Positions 1-9,617 of a stretch of 64,000 bases of DNA are shown piece by piece (the first letter of the stretch is position 1; each line of letters starts with the position of its first letter). The notes beneath the pieces are model-generated. The model had not been told where the DNA came from and searched no databases. It saw only the letters and a program-made list of their open reading frames with translations. The position numbers and the translations under genes are program-made. This DNA is from UBA12018 sp051656605 (lineage in GTDB: Bacteria > Bacteroidota > Bacteroidia > Bacteroidales > CAMTPD01): NCBI GenBank assembly GCA_051656605.1, contig JBOGCF010000020.1, positions 62,001-126,000 of the forward strand, given 5' to 3'.

Positions 1-408
1 GTACAATTAGGAACACGCTTTGTTACGACTGAAGAGTGCGATGCCTCAACAGCGTTCAAAGAAACCTACGTTAATGCGCAGGAGTCAGACCTTGAGATTA
101 TTCAAAGTCCGGTCGGCATGCCTGGTAGAGCAATTAACGGACCGTTTATACAAGCGGTGAAAGAAGGAAAAACGCAACCTAAGAAATGTCCATTCCACTG
201 TATCAAAACTTGCAATATCGAGAAAAGTCCATATTGCATTATGCTTGCTTTATACAATGCGTTTAAAGGAAACTTGGAGCGTGGTTATGCTTTTGCCGGT
301 GCAAATGCCTTCAAAGCAGATAAGATCACAACCGTAAAGGATACAATGACATCTTTGAAAGATGAATTTGAGCAATACATCAAAAGCAAAAATCCATTTA
401 ACAAGTAA
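1..408 (+). CDS. Nitronate monooxygenase / 2-nitropropane dioxygenase family, C-terminal part
   Basis: The reading frame is open from base 1, so the gene begins upstream of the window and only about 135 C-terminal residues are present. The visible start VQLGTRFVTTEECDAS matches the FMN/phosphate-binding end of the TIM barrel in nitronate monooxygenase and FabK-like proteins (GTRF...E), followed by the family's SPVGMPGRAI segment. Known members are cytoplasmic flavoproteins that oxidise alkyl nitronates, and many Bacteroidales homologues are annotated this way without proof of substrate. The tail has a cysteine-rich stretch (CPFHCIKTCNIEKSPYC) that could bind metal, though this is only inferred. 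The gene ends 20 bases before an intrinsic terminator. The methionine at base 118 is internal and not the true start. Confidence 0.8.
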   Translation, partial: VQLGTRFVTTEECDASTAFKETYVNAQESDLEIIQSPVGMPGRAINGPFIQAVKEGKTQPKKCPFHCIKTCNIEKSPYCIMLALYNAFKGNLERGYAFAGANAFKADKITTVKDTMTSLKDEFEQYIKSKNPFNK

Positions 409-427
409 CTAAGCAGAACTTAAATAC

Positions 428-464
428 AAGGGGTGTTCGTTTTGAAACTGACACCCCTTTTTTA
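428..464 (+). terminator. Intrinsic terminator after the nitronate monooxygenase gene
   Basis: AAGGGGTGT (428-436) pairs with ACACCCCTT (451-459) around a 14-base loop and runs into six T residues. It ends the plus-strand transcript and lies just past the end of the converging efflux operon. Confidence 0.85.
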
Positions 465-475
465 TATACTTCAAA

Positions 476-748
476 TTACTCTTCTTGACTCTCGAGCCAG
501 AGCTTATACCTTCGCTCGTTATCATACCAATATGCAATACCAAAAAAACTTCCGCATAGCATACCAGAACAACCGGCAGTAACTATTCCCCACCATTCAT
601 ACTTGTGAAACAACAAAGATTGTATCACAAAGTATCCCACTGCCATATATAGCAGCATCAATACTCCTGAGGCAAGGCAATAAATCAACATTCCCTTCTC
701 TCTCCAGAAAGGCCATTTTGAAATACGTTTGTCATTTAATACAATCAT
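476..748 (-). CDS. Small two-helix membrane protein, last gene of the efflux operon
   Basis: This 90-residue protein is not one I recognise. It has two hydrophobic segments (about residues 21-45 and 53-73) and charged ends, so it should be a small inner-membrane protein with both termini on the same side. It begins 16 bases after the stop of the second RND pump gene and is read in the same direction, so it is probably co-transcribed as the fifth operon gene. By analogy with small proteins that associate with RND pumps it might be an accessory subunit, but nothing in the sequence proves that. Tryptophan- and tyrosine-rich helix borders and steady codon use favour a real gene. Confidence 0.6.
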   Translation of the reverse strand: MIVLNDKRISKWPFWREKGMLIYCLASGVLMLLYMAVGYFVIQSLLFHKYEWWGIVTAGCSGMLCGSFFGIAYWYDNERRYKLWLESQEE

Positions 749-764
749 AACTATTCATTTTAAA

Positions 765-3700
765 TCATTCAACATTCTTGCGTTGTCTTTTCAATGTAAA
801 GACTGGTAGATAGATGAATATTGCCACCATCGACATCACAAGCCCACCAATAGTACCTGCCGCCAAAGGAAACCAGAAACCTTCTTTTTGTCCCAACATA
901 AACGGTATAAAACCAAGAATTGTTGACACTATTGTAAGAAATATTGGTATAATCTTTGAATTCCAAGCTTTAAGGTAAGCCTGTATAGACGGCATTGCAG
1001 GTTTTGCACGCTTCACATTATTATATTCATTAATAATATAAATGGATGCATTCACCGTAATCCCACATAGCAAGATAAACGAAGCAAAGCCACCTTGGTC
1101 AAAATTAAGTTTAAACAAATAAAATGTTAGAAACACTCCAATATATGAAACCGGAATAACACATATTACCGACAACGGTTGCTTGAGTGAGTTAAAGAGA
1201 ATACTTGTTGTAAAGAATATAATCACTATAATCAATACCAACAACAGCCATGATTTTTGATTCTCTTTTGACCACCAATAAGAACGAGAGCCACCCTTTG
1301 CATTATACCCCATTGGCAACGTTGTATTAAACTCCTTTAATGTTCTTTCCAGGATCTTTTCTCCTTGCTGACCTACTCCTAAATACTCATATTGAAGCAC
1401 TAAAACATACTGCTGATTCTTTTTTGCCACATTTTGTGGTGCTTGCCCTTTTTGTATCGTTGCAAAATCGGTAAGCTTATACTCATTTTGTCCAATACGA
1501 TATGGGAAATTCATCAAACTCCATATATCATATAAACTCGATTGACGTGAAGAAAGTTTAAGATACTCCACATCTTTATCTACGATAACACTTCCCACCG
1601 TCATATCTTTACCAAAAACAGGAGAGATAGAAGCAAACAAATCATTCGCCAACAGATTGGTTTTTGCAAGCATCTCTTTATTCAGATCAAACGAAAATTC
1701 CTTATAATCGTCTTTCCAATATGAACTTTCATAATTGATCGTCACTTCTTTTATGCGTCGATTCGTTAGAAGTTGCGCTTTGAGCCTTTCAGCATGAGCA
1801 TACAATTCATCGTAATTATATCCGGTCATATCAATGGTATAATTACCAACGGATTCGCGCACATCGTTATTAAAACCTTGATTATCGGGCAATCCGTATA
1901 CACTCCAAGAGCCACCTCCTAATTGCAAAGCTTTCGACACGATATTGGAACGTAGCATATATGGAAACGAAGAGTTCTGAATTTCCTTCGTAAAGTTCAC
2001 CTGAATATAAGCCCGGTTAGGACTATAAATATTCGTCTGAAACTGCTTGATATCTTTAAACTCAGAAAGATAAGCCTCCATTCGTTGTACTAGATTATTC
2101 ATCTGCATCAATGTTGACCCACTTGGCAATGTTGCATTGATCGACAATGAAATCTCTCCTTCCCTATTATAATAGCTACTATTCGAAACTTTCTCAATAA
2201 ATAAGCGTAACGTACCACCTAAGAACTTATCCATATAAGGCTTCACCTTTTCTTTGTAAAAAGGCTTTGCTACGAGTTCATTGTACTTTTCGCCATACTT
2301 ATCCGGCTCCTTGATTTTGTCGGGCAACATAAACACAGGTAAACCAAAAGCAAAGATCAAGATTGTAATCGGAATCGACTTTCTGCGACACAACACACGA
2401 ATCACAAAAGCATATCCCCTAGTTATATAGATCACAAAACGTCGTGGAGAAAGAAAGCGAAACTTACCCGTAAACTGAAAACGGGGCTTTCCTTTTCTGG
2501 GTTTCTTTTCGTCCATTCGAAGCTTCTCGATCATAGAAGGCACAAAGAACAAAGCAATAAACAACGACACAAACAAGTTCACGATCACAACAGCAGCAAA
2601 ATCTTGCAAGTTGAGTCGAATCTTTTCATCCAAGAAAAAGATGATAACCAGTGCCCCCATTGTCGTAAGCGTAGCAGCTAGAATAGACAAAAAAGCCTTC
2701 AGGTTCTTTTTATGCATCAAATGGTCAGACATGATAATCGTATTATCAATGACCAGACTCAGCGAAATGGTAATACCAGCCAACGAGTAAAGTTGAATCT
2801 CGAGTCCCAGCAGATAATAAAAGATCAGCGCAATCGCAATATTTACAGATAAGCTCACCACAATCAAAAACAAATACTTCAGATTGCGCGTAATCAGTAA
2901 TACAAAAAGTAATAGAATCAAGATCGTAGTCCCGGTTCTGATATAAATCTTACGCAATTCATTGTTGATATATTCGGTAGAGTCATAACGCAAGTGCATT
3001 TGATAACCGGTAGGCAATCCGATTGTTGCCTGATCAATCACTGCCTTCACCGCTTTAGCTACTTCAATTTGATTTGCCGTTTCTTCGGCAACAACAGACA
3101 GATAAATCGAGTTGAGACCGTTGATACGAAAATAGCTACGTGGTTGTTCTTCCACTCGCTCTACTTTCAAAAGCTTATCAAGTGAAAAATCTTGGCCATT
3201 TTTATCTTTCACCATCAACTTCGCAGGATCAAAACGGCTGATCTCCTCTTCGGGAACAACCGCAAGACGCTTCCATTGATCCATATTATCACCCGAGTAA
3301 TTACTCACCAAGCCCATGCCTAGATGATCTTTACGCAAGTAGGTAGAAATCGCATTGCGAATATCATCCACTTTAATACCCAACTGTATCAATTGTGCAT
3401 TGTCGTACAAGATCTGCCACTCCATAGGAGTTGCACCACTGACATCGACCCGATATACACCCGGCACTTGTGCCAACTGTGGTTTTATCACATTTTCGGC
3501 ATAGCGCATGATTAGAATCGGCGTAGCCGGAGCATTCAACGAATAACTCATAAATGGTCTGTTCGCATTATCGTCAGACCGATTTACACTCACCAACGGA
3601 TACGTTACAGTTTCGGGAAGGGAAGGCCATGCCTGTCGGATGATTGAAGACACTTCAAATCGAACGATATCCAAGTCGACATGCTTATCAAAACCTATCG

Positions 3701-3971
3701 AAATTCGCCCCCAACCGTTCCCCGACTGCGAACTAATTTCTTTTATACCCTTGACACGAGCAAACAAACCCTCCAATTTGGAAGTCGCTTCCATCTCTAC
3801 AACACGAGCCGAACTCCCATACATACTGAATGAAACATTCACGTTGGGAGTCATCGCCGAAGGAGAGAGTTTGACCGGAAGCATGGGCAAAAAAGCCAAT
3901 CCTCCCAAAGCCAAGCACAAGAAACCGACAATGAGTGTAAAGGATGATATTTTAAAGTTTGTTTTTATCAC
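765..3971 (-). CDS. RND-family efflux transporter, second pump of the operon
   Basis: The 1068-residue protein has the RND layout: an N-terminal membrane helix (about 10-30), a large periplasmic loop, a helix bundle (about 340-490), a second periplasmic loop and a closing helix bundle. The proton-relay helix reads SLVIDNTIIMS, with D409 and N410 where AcrB has two aspartates. Such pumps export toxic compounds from the periplasm with an adaptor and an outer-membrane channel. The start is GTG: the preceding TolC-like gene stops with TAG at 3973-3971 and GTG occupies 3971-3969, so the two codons share one base and translation is probably coupled. It is the less typical of the two pumps in the operon, and may form a mixed trimer with the upstream pump or work alternately with it; both ideas are inference. 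Confidence 0.88.
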   Translation of the reverse strand: MIKTNFKISSFTLIVGFLCLALGGLAFLPMLPVKLSPSAMTPNVNVSFSMYGSSARVVEMEATSKLEGLFARVKGIKEISSQSGNGWGRISIGFDKHVDLDIVRFEVSSIIRQAWPSLPETVTYPLVSVNRSDDNANRPFMSYSLNAPATPILIMRYAENVIKPQLAQVPGVYRVDVSGATPMEWQILYDNAQLIQLGIKVDDIRNAISTYLRKDHLGMGLVSNYSGDNMDQWKRLAVVPEEEISRFDPAKLMVKDKNGQDFSLDKLLKVERVEEQPRSYFRINGLNSIYLSVVAEETANQIEVAKAVKAVIDQATIGLPTGYQMHLRYDSTEYINNELRKIYIRTGTTILILLLFVLLITRNLKYLFLIVVSLSVNIAIALIFYYLLGLEIQLYSLAGITISLSLVIDNTIIMSDHLMHKKNLKAFLSILAATLTTMGALVIIFFLDEKIRLNLQDFAAVVIVNLFVSLFIALFFVPSMIEKLRMDEKKPRKGKPRFQFTGKFRFLSPRRFVIYITRGYAFVIRVLCRRKSIPITILIFAFGLPVFMLPDKIKEPDKYGEKYNELVAKPFYKEKVKPYMDKFLGGTLRLFIEKVSNSSYYNREGEISLSINATLPSGSTLMQMNNLVQRMEAYLSEFKDIKQFQTNIYSPNRAYIQVNFTKEIQNSSFPYMLRSNIVSKALQLGGGSWSVYGLPDNQGFNNDVRESVGNYTIDMTGYNYDELYAHAERLKAQLLTNRRIKEVTINYESSYWKDDYKEFSFDLNKEMLAKTNLLANDLFASISPVFGKDMTVGSVIVDKDVEYLKLSSRQSSLYDIWSLMNFPYRIGQNEYKLTDFATIQKGQAPQNVAKKNQQYVLVLQYEYLGVGQQGEKILERTLKEFNTTLPMGYNAKGGSRSYWWSKENQKSWLLLVLIIVIIFFTTSILFNSLKQPLSVICVIPVSYIGVFLTFYLFKLNFDQGGFASFILLCGITVNASIYIINEYNNVKRAKPAMPSIQAYLKAWNSKIIPIFLTIVSTILGFIPFMLGQKEGFWFPLAAGTIGGLVMSMVAIFIYLPVFTLKRQRKNVE

Positions 3972-5461
3972 TAGTTCTCCAATTTAAAGTCATACTCTGT
4001 CGATAAAGCCATCTTTTTGTCAAAATCATAAAGCGTCAGCTTGCGAATCTTGAAATAACTCTTCCAATAATTACGCAACGCCTGAATATAATTTTGTTGG
4101 GCCGATTGTTCGCGATTTTGCGAAAGCGTAAGGCTATTCAAGTCTGCTTTTCCAATCAAGAAGCGTTGCTTGGTTGCATCATAAGCCATCGAAGCCAACT
4201 CTAATGCATTCTCTGCGCTCGAGATCATATCTTGTTGGATATTAAAATCGCCAACCGTCATGATTACATCTTCTTCAATACTTAGCTCCTCTTGTTTTGA
4301 AGAAATCTTCAAGACATTCAAGTTGTTTTTCGCCATATTGTGCTTTCCTTTTCTCACCCCCCAGTCTACCAAAGGCACCGAAACCGAAACACCCACAATA
4401 TCTTGTTGCATCAAATCTTTATATACACGGTTAAACTTCTCGGCCGATTGGTTGAAACCGATACTGGCATTCACACTTGCATTAAACATAGACTCCTTTC
4501 TCGCTCTGTCTACATCTCGTTCACTTTCTAAAATACGCTGCTGCAATTCCAAAAACTTCGGATTGTTTTCCTTGGCTTGAAACAAAGCATCATCGACAGA
4601 AATATCCATATCGCGCGGGCGTCCCGGCAATACAAGCGTGATCTTCGTATTTTTATCATAGTTCAAAAACAAAGCCAACGAAAACATTGCTCGCTTCAAA
4701 TCCATATCGGCATTCTTGAGTGTATTTTGCGCATTAATACGATCCAACTCCAACGTAAGTAAATCCGCCTTTGAAATTGCCGCAATCTTTTGGCGCTGCA
4801 ATCCTATATTATATAATGTATCGCTCGAAGCCAACATCTTTTTGGCTAGATCATACTGTGCCTGTACCATCGCCAATTCAAAGAAAAGATCCGTAGCCCG
4901 CTCCGAAGTTGCCTCCATATTAAAAATCAACTCTTTCTTCGCTTTTTCATAACGCAAAGGCTCAATCTTCTTTTCCCATTTAAACGGATTATATCCGATG
5001 AGATCCTGACGATATCCCACCCTGACCGGGACAGAGTTATATTGCGTCTGCGTGTAATCTCCGAAATTACGAAGATAACCAAGCTCCGAGTCCACAAAGA
5101 AAGTACCACCGGTAAGGTCAAAGTTTTGCCTCACACCCAAACTGGCCGATGAATAAATTGTTTGTTGCTCGCGATACACATCTATATTTTGCTCCGAATC
5201 GTAACGTTGCACAATATCTCTGTTGTAACGAATCGGTGTTGTATAAAGCGTAAGGCTCGGCAAACGGTTTGCTTTGTAAGTACGATATTGCCAATAATTA
5301 GCAAGATATAGATTCTTCGAACGGAAGGCATCGAGCGAACTATCCGAAGCCAATGTAATAGTCTTATCCAACGTAAGTATGATTCGATCTTGTGCATCAA
5401 CCATCGACATGCTCAAGAACCACGCACACAGGGAGGTTATAATTAGATTTATGTTTTTCAT
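3971..5461 (-). CDS. TolC-like outer-membrane efflux channel
   Basis: This 496-residue protein has a signal peptide (cleavage probably after VDAQ, about residue 24) and the two repeated helical regions with long alpha-helices typical of the outer membrane efflux protein family (for example KAKKELIFNMEATSERATDL and TLSQNREQSAQQNYIQALRN). It should form a trimeric channel through the outer membrane and periplasm, docking to the RND pumps encoded on either side. The start ATG overlaps the stop of the upstream RND gene as ATGA (5461-5458), and its TAG stop overlaps the GTG start of the downstream RND gene. No lipobox is seen, unlike some OprM-type channels. Confidence 0.88.
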   Translation of the reverse strand: MKNINLIITSLCAWFLSMSMVDAQDRIILTLDKTITLASDSSLDAFRSKNLYLANYWQYRTYKANRLPSLTLYTTPIRYNRDIVQRYDSEQNIDVYREQQTIYSSASLGVRQNFDLTGGTFFVDSELGYLRNFGDYTQTQYNSVPVRVGYRQDLIGYNPFKWEKKIEPLRYEKAKKELIFNMEATSERATDLFFELAMVQAQYDLAKKMLASSDTLYNIGLQRQKIAAISKADLLTLELDRINAQNTLKNADMDLKRAMFSLALFLNYDKNTKITLVLPGRPRDMDISVDDALFQAKENNPKFLELQQRILESERDVDRARKESMFNASVNASIGFNQSAEKFNRVYKDLMQQDIVGVSVSVPLVDWGVRKGKHNMAKNNLNVLKISSKQEELSIEEDVIMTVGDFNIQQDMISSAENALELASMAYDATKQRFLIGKADLNSLTLSQNREQSAQQNYIQALRNYWKSYFKIRKLTLYDFDKKMALSTEYDFKLEN

Positions 5462-8400
5462 GCATTTACTGTTTTTACTTTTCTACCATAGATAAACCAA
5501 TATGCCAACGGAATCACGAACAAACTCACAATTGTTCCTACACCCATTGCTCCGATCATTGCAATAGCAAGTGGCTTTTGAAGCTCCGAACCAAAGTCGG
5601 ATGTAAACAAAAGCGGTACCATCGCAAAGATTGTAGTAAGTGACGTCATCACAATAGGGCGCAAACGTCGCTTTCCTGCTTCATGAATCGCATCCATCAG
5701 CGGCATACCACCCTTTCGCAACTCGTTAATTGCGTCGATCTTCAAAATCGAGTCATTGATAATGATACCACAGGTAACCACAATACCAATTGCCGACATC
5801 AAATTCAGTGTATGCCCACAGAGCCACAACAAAACCAAAGCAGCAGCTACGTCGATCGGTATTTCGATCAGGACGATAAGAGGTTGCATAAAACTTTCAA
5901 ACTGAGCTGCAAGAATAAAGTACATCAACATGATCGAGACCAATAAGATGACAACTAATTCATTCAGCATTTTTTGGTTTGAGAAGAAACTTCCCGAGAA
6001 CGAAATATCCCAGTCGTTGCCTTGTTTGTATTCAGCCTTTGTTTCCTCGATGATTTGCTCCGGACTATTCGCGCTGTAGAAGCTAAACGGAATAAACTCC
6101 CCATTCTTTCCCGCGGTAATCGTTTTGAAGTCTTCAGCCGGACGCGTAGAAATCAATTCATTGATTGGAATATAGTTGATACCTTTTGTTTTGGGATCAG
6201 TTACCTCTACCAGTGTTTCATTCAAAATTTGGTTCACTGTCTTTTGTCGTCCTTCGAGCGAGATTGGTAAAAACTGCTGAAACGATCGCAACATAGCAAT
6301 ATTATTGTCCATGAAAGCCGTCTTCAACAACTGGTACACTTGATTGTAAGGTATATTATAAAGGAGTAGCTTCTCCTTGTCGATTGAGAAATCTATTTGC
6401 TCTTGGAAAGGCACAGTTAGCGGTTTATGCCCAAACTGCTCTTCCATCTTATTCGCAATCTCTTTCACCTGATCGGCCGTAGGAATCGTTTTCCGGTCTT
6501 TTGGATAGAACTCTGCAACCAAATCAGCCTCTCCCGTTACAAATATCTTCTCAAAGATTGTAGGCGGAGGCGAAAAAGAAACCAGCGCAAACGGATAATT
6601 CATCTTCAACCAAGCATTGATATTCCTTTCGAGACGTGCAATATCTTGCGTAGACTTCGTTTTAAAATAAAGCTCAGACTCCGATGTCGACAACTCCTTA
6701 TCTTTATTCAATAGAAACTGTTGCATTCCTACATATCCGTTGTGTTCGATCGCAATCGTATCCATAGCACTAAAAAGTTGAGACACTCGTTTCGAACTCT
6801 CATCCAAGTGAATATTCTCATTCCACTCTACCTTCGCAATCATTTCTACCTCTTCAATCTGAGGCATACGCTCCTTTGGGATAAAGTAGAACATAAACAC
6901 ACAAATCGGGAATACGATTACACAAATCACCAAGTTCAGAAACTTGTGATGAAAAGCAAAGTGCAAGCCTCGCTCATACCAATTCTCGATTCCGTTTCCT
7001 TGTGTCCAACGATGAAAAGCCTCGGGAAGCAAACTTCGCTTCGTTATCTGCATACTGTAAATCATTTTATACAGTACCGGCAACAACATAATACCGGTAA
7101 AATAAGAAACCATCAACCCAACCGTTACCGAAAAAGCTTGATCAAAAAAGATCGCACCTGCAATACCGCTCATAAAAACCAGCGGCACAAAAACAGCAAT
7201 GGTTGTAAGCGACGAACTCAACATCGGTGTAATTACCTCATCGGTTCCTTTCTCACAAGCAGCATCGAGCGAAAGCCCTTTTTCCCTATACTGCGTAATA
7301 TTTTCCGTTACAATGATCGAACTGTCGATCATCATTCCCAGTGCAAGAATCAACCCCGAAAGCGAAATGATATTAAGAGACATCTTGAAAAGGTAAAAGA
7401 ACAGAAAGCTGATCACAATAGACACGACCATACTGATACCGATTACCGCCGGCGACTTTACATCTCCCAAGAACAGCACTGCCACAATACAGATAAAAAC
7501 AAAGCCCAGCAATAGATTCTGTTTCAAGTTCGATATCGTGTAGTTGAGAAGTTCTGTTTGATTACGCGTAATCGAAAACTCAATATCCGGATACATTTGC
7601 CCGAAAGTACCAATTACATTGTCTAACGAAGCCTGCATGTTTGCAATGTTCTCATCAGCTTGCTTGATCACCGCAAGAGTAACCGCACGTTTGCCATTTG
7701 CAAAGGAAGCCCCCTTCTGCTTTTGGGCCGCAAGATCAACTTGCGTAATATCTTTCAACTGATAGATACGCCCGTTTTTATTGATGTAAATATTCTGAAC
7801 ATCCTCAAGCGTACGTAGCAACGAGGAAAACTTGATGTTGTATTCATAAAAGCCATCGCGCACAATCATGCTACCCGGTTCTACATTATTTGCAGCAAGA
7901 ATACCCTCAATCTCGTTCAGCGTAATACCCGTCATCTTTAGTTTATCCATATCAGGAACGATCTGAAGCTGTTGCCCCATCACCCCTGTTACGTCTACCA
8001 TTGCCACTTCGGGCAACTGCTCTATACGACGCTTTATTACTGTTTCGGCAAACTCACACAGCCCCAAAAACTTTGTTTCATTCGTCTTTTCAAACGCAAC
8101 ATCATCCTTGAGAGTAAGATTGAGACAGAATACCGGGATATCGGTCGCACTCGCTTTGATAACACGAGGCCGCTCAACCGAACGAGGCAAACGACTCATC
8201 GAAGCATCAATCTTCTCGTTTACTTCAATAAAAGCCAAGTCGGTATCGGTACCATAATCAAAGTTCAGCTTAATGATCGACTGCCCGTCGCGCGTTTCAC
8301 TGGTAATGTCGCGCAAGTGTCCTACTTGCATCAACTCCTGGCGAATAGGTTTTACCACCGTATTTTCAAGCTCGCGCGCCGAAGTGTTGGCACCCGCTAC

Positions 8401-8538
8401 TTGCACGGTAATTTCAGGGATAGCAATATCCGGCAGCAACGATACCGGTATTGTAAAATAGGTTATAAGTCCGATAATAAAGAAAGCCAGAAAGGCCATT
8501 ATCACTGCAATCGGACGATTAAGTAAGAATCTAATCAT
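5458..8538 (-). CDS. RND-family efflux transporter, AcrB/MdtB-like, first pump of the operon
   Basis: At 1026 residues this matches the usual RND length. It starts with the conserved N-terminal helix (FLLNRPIAVIMAFLAFFIIG) and contains the porter and funnel loops and two six-helix bundles. The proton-relay helix is LALGMMIDSSIIVTENI: D405 is kept and S406 replaces the second aspartate of AcrB. It is the inner-membrane, proton-driven part of a tripartite pump with the lipoprotein adaptor encoded just before it (ATGA overlap, 8538-8535) and the TolC-like channel just after it. Substrates cannot be read from the sequence; drugs, bile salts or fatty acids are the usual ones in gut Bacteroidales. 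Confidence 0.93.
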   Translation of the reverse strand: MIRFLLNRPIAVIMAFLAFFIIGLITYFTIPVSLLPDIAIPEITVQVAGANTSARELENTVVKPIRQELMQVGHLRDITSETRDGQSIIKLNFDYGTDTDLAFIEVNEKIDASMSRLPRSVERPRVIKASATDIPVFCLNLTLKDDVAFEKTNETKFLGLCEFAETVIKRRIEQLPEVAMVDVTGVMGQQLQIVPDMDKLKMTGITLNEIEGILAANNVEPGSMIVRDGFYEYNIKFSSLLRTLEDVQNIYINKNGRIYQLKDITQVDLAAQKQKGASFANGKRAVTLAVIKQADENIANMQASLDNVIGTFGQMYPDIEFSITRNQTELLNYTISNLKQNLLLGFVFICIVAVLFLGDVKSPAVIGISMVVSIVISFLFFYLFKMSLNIISLSGLILALGMMIDSSIIVTENITQYREKGLSLDAACEKGTDEVITPMLSSSLTTIAVFVPLVFMSGIAGAIFFDQAFSVTVGLMVSYFTGIMLLPVLYKMIYSMQITKRSLLPEAFHRWTQGNGIENWYERGLHFAFHHKFLNLVICVIVFPICVFMFYFIPKERMPQIEEVEMIAKVEWNENIHLDESSKRVSQLFSAMDTIAIEHNGYVGMQQFLLNKDKELSTSESELYFKTKSTQDIARLERNINAWLKMNYPFALVSFSPPPTIFEKIFVTGEADLVAEFYPKDRKTIPTADQVKEIANKMEEQFGHKPLTVPFQEQIDFSIDKEKLLLYNIPYNQVYQLLKTAFMDNNIAMLRSFQQFLPISLEGRQKTVNQILNETLVEVTDPKTKGINYIPINELISTRPAEDFKTITAGKNGEFIPFSFYSANSPEQIIEETKAEYKQGNDWDISFSGSFFSNQKMLNELVVILLVSIMLMYFILAAQFESFMQPLIVLIEIPIDVAAALVLLWLCGHTLNLMSAIGIVVTCGIIINDSILKIDAINELRKGGMPLMDAIHEAGKRRLRPIVMTSLTTIFAMVPLLFTSDFGSELQKPLAIAMIGAMGVGTIVSLFVIPLAYWFIYGRKVKTVNA

Positions 8539-9617
8539 AATTGGTCTACTACGGTTACAGGAGCTTCATGCGCAAGATTAATATTACCCGATACAATCAC
8601 CGTATCACCGGGCACAAGTCCATCGGTAATTGTATAGGATGTAGAGTTTTCAAGTCCGGTATCTACATACACCCACATAGCTAAGTCATCTTTGAGTGTA
8701 AACACCACCTTACGTCCTGTGCGCAACACAACCGCTTCTTTAGGCACAACGAGCTGTTTACCTAGCGAGCGTTGCACGTTTACCCGCACATTCATACCCT
8801 CAAACAAGTCTGCACTAGCCGGCACCGATGCTACCACCTTTACCATACCATTGGCATCTACGATCGGATTCACCTCCGTAACTTGTCCCGATATCACTTT
8901 ATCTTGATATGCATAAGGGCGAACTTCCACCCTGTTGCCACGTTGAATCAAAGGCAACTCGCTTTCCAATACCGAAAACTCCACTCCGAGTCCGCTGTTA
9001 CCAATAACAGAGCAGAAAGGTTCGGATGTAGAAGGTGTAGAAAGTTGCTTTGCAAAAAGATTAGCAACAGTGCCATCAAAAGGAGCAGTCAGCACTGCAT
9101 TATTCATTTCATATTGGGCAAGATCGAGCTGAGAAACCGCTTTGTCGTAACCACTCTTTACCTTTGCCAGCTTCATAATATCGGAAGGAATTGCCAACGA
9201 GTCTTCGAGCGAATACCCTTGTCCTATTAATACATCTTGCAACTCAAGCTTCGAGCGCATCAAGTCGTCTTTCGATTGATTTAATTTATGCAGAAGTTTA
9301 AACTTATCGAGTTCGGCGATCTTATCACCTTTACGTACTCGATCACCATTTTTTACATAAATCTTTGAAATAATCTCAGGAGAAGTAAAACGCAAATCTA
9401 CAATCTGACTAGCAGAAAGCTTACCGTTACTCACCAGTTCATGCATGAAGTCTGTTGATTCGAGAATCATTGTGGTTACTTTGTTCGGGTCGGTCGGAAG
9501 AACTGTTTCCACAGAACTTTTATCTTCTTCTTTTTTTTCCTTATCCTCGCAAGAGCTTACACTCAAACCGGTAAGTACTAACATTGACCAAAAACAAACT
9601 TGATTAAAGGCTATCAT
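8535..9617 (-). CDS. Membrane-fusion (adaptor) lipoprotein of RND pump, HlyD/AcrA family
   Basis: This 360-residue protein has a short hydrophobic signal ending in LSVSSC, so Cys23 is the probable lipidation site. A barrel-sandwich (lipoyl-like) hybrid follows (about 80-110 and 175-200, with VKNGDRVRKGDKIAEL and LTAPFDGTVA), a helical hairpin lies between them, and beta-barrel and membrane-proximal domains complete the C-terminal half. It bridges the RND pump and the outer-membrane channel. It is the first gene of the operon, and its TGA stop overlaps the ATG of the pump. Residues 25-45 are a charged linker (EDKEKKEEDKSS) typical of lipoprotein tethers. A weak -7-like box (TTACTTTG, complement of 9698-9705) lies about 80 bases upstream. 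Confidence 0.92.
   Translation of the reverse strand: MIAFNQVCFWSMLVLTGLSVSSCEDKEKKEEDKSSVETVLPTDPNKVTTMILESTDFMHELVSNGKLSASQIVDLRFTSPEIISKIYVKNGDRVRKGDKIAELDKFKLLHKLNQSKDDLMRSKLELQDVLIGQGYSLEDSLAIPSDIMKLAKVKSGYDKAVSQLDLAQYEMNNAVLTAPFDGTVANLFAKQLSTPSTSEPFCSVIGNSGLGVEFSVLESELPLIQRGNRVEVRPYAYQDKVISGQVTEVNPIVDANGMVKVVASVPASADLFEGMNVRVNVQRSLGKQLVVPKEAVVLRTGRKVVFTLKDDLAMWVYVDTGLENSTSYTITDGLVPGDTVIVSGNINLAHEAPVTVVDQL

Noticed and set aside
6721..7515. 264-codon plus-strand frame
   Set aside because: It is antisense to the RND pump gene and has an implausibly basic, histidine-rich composition.
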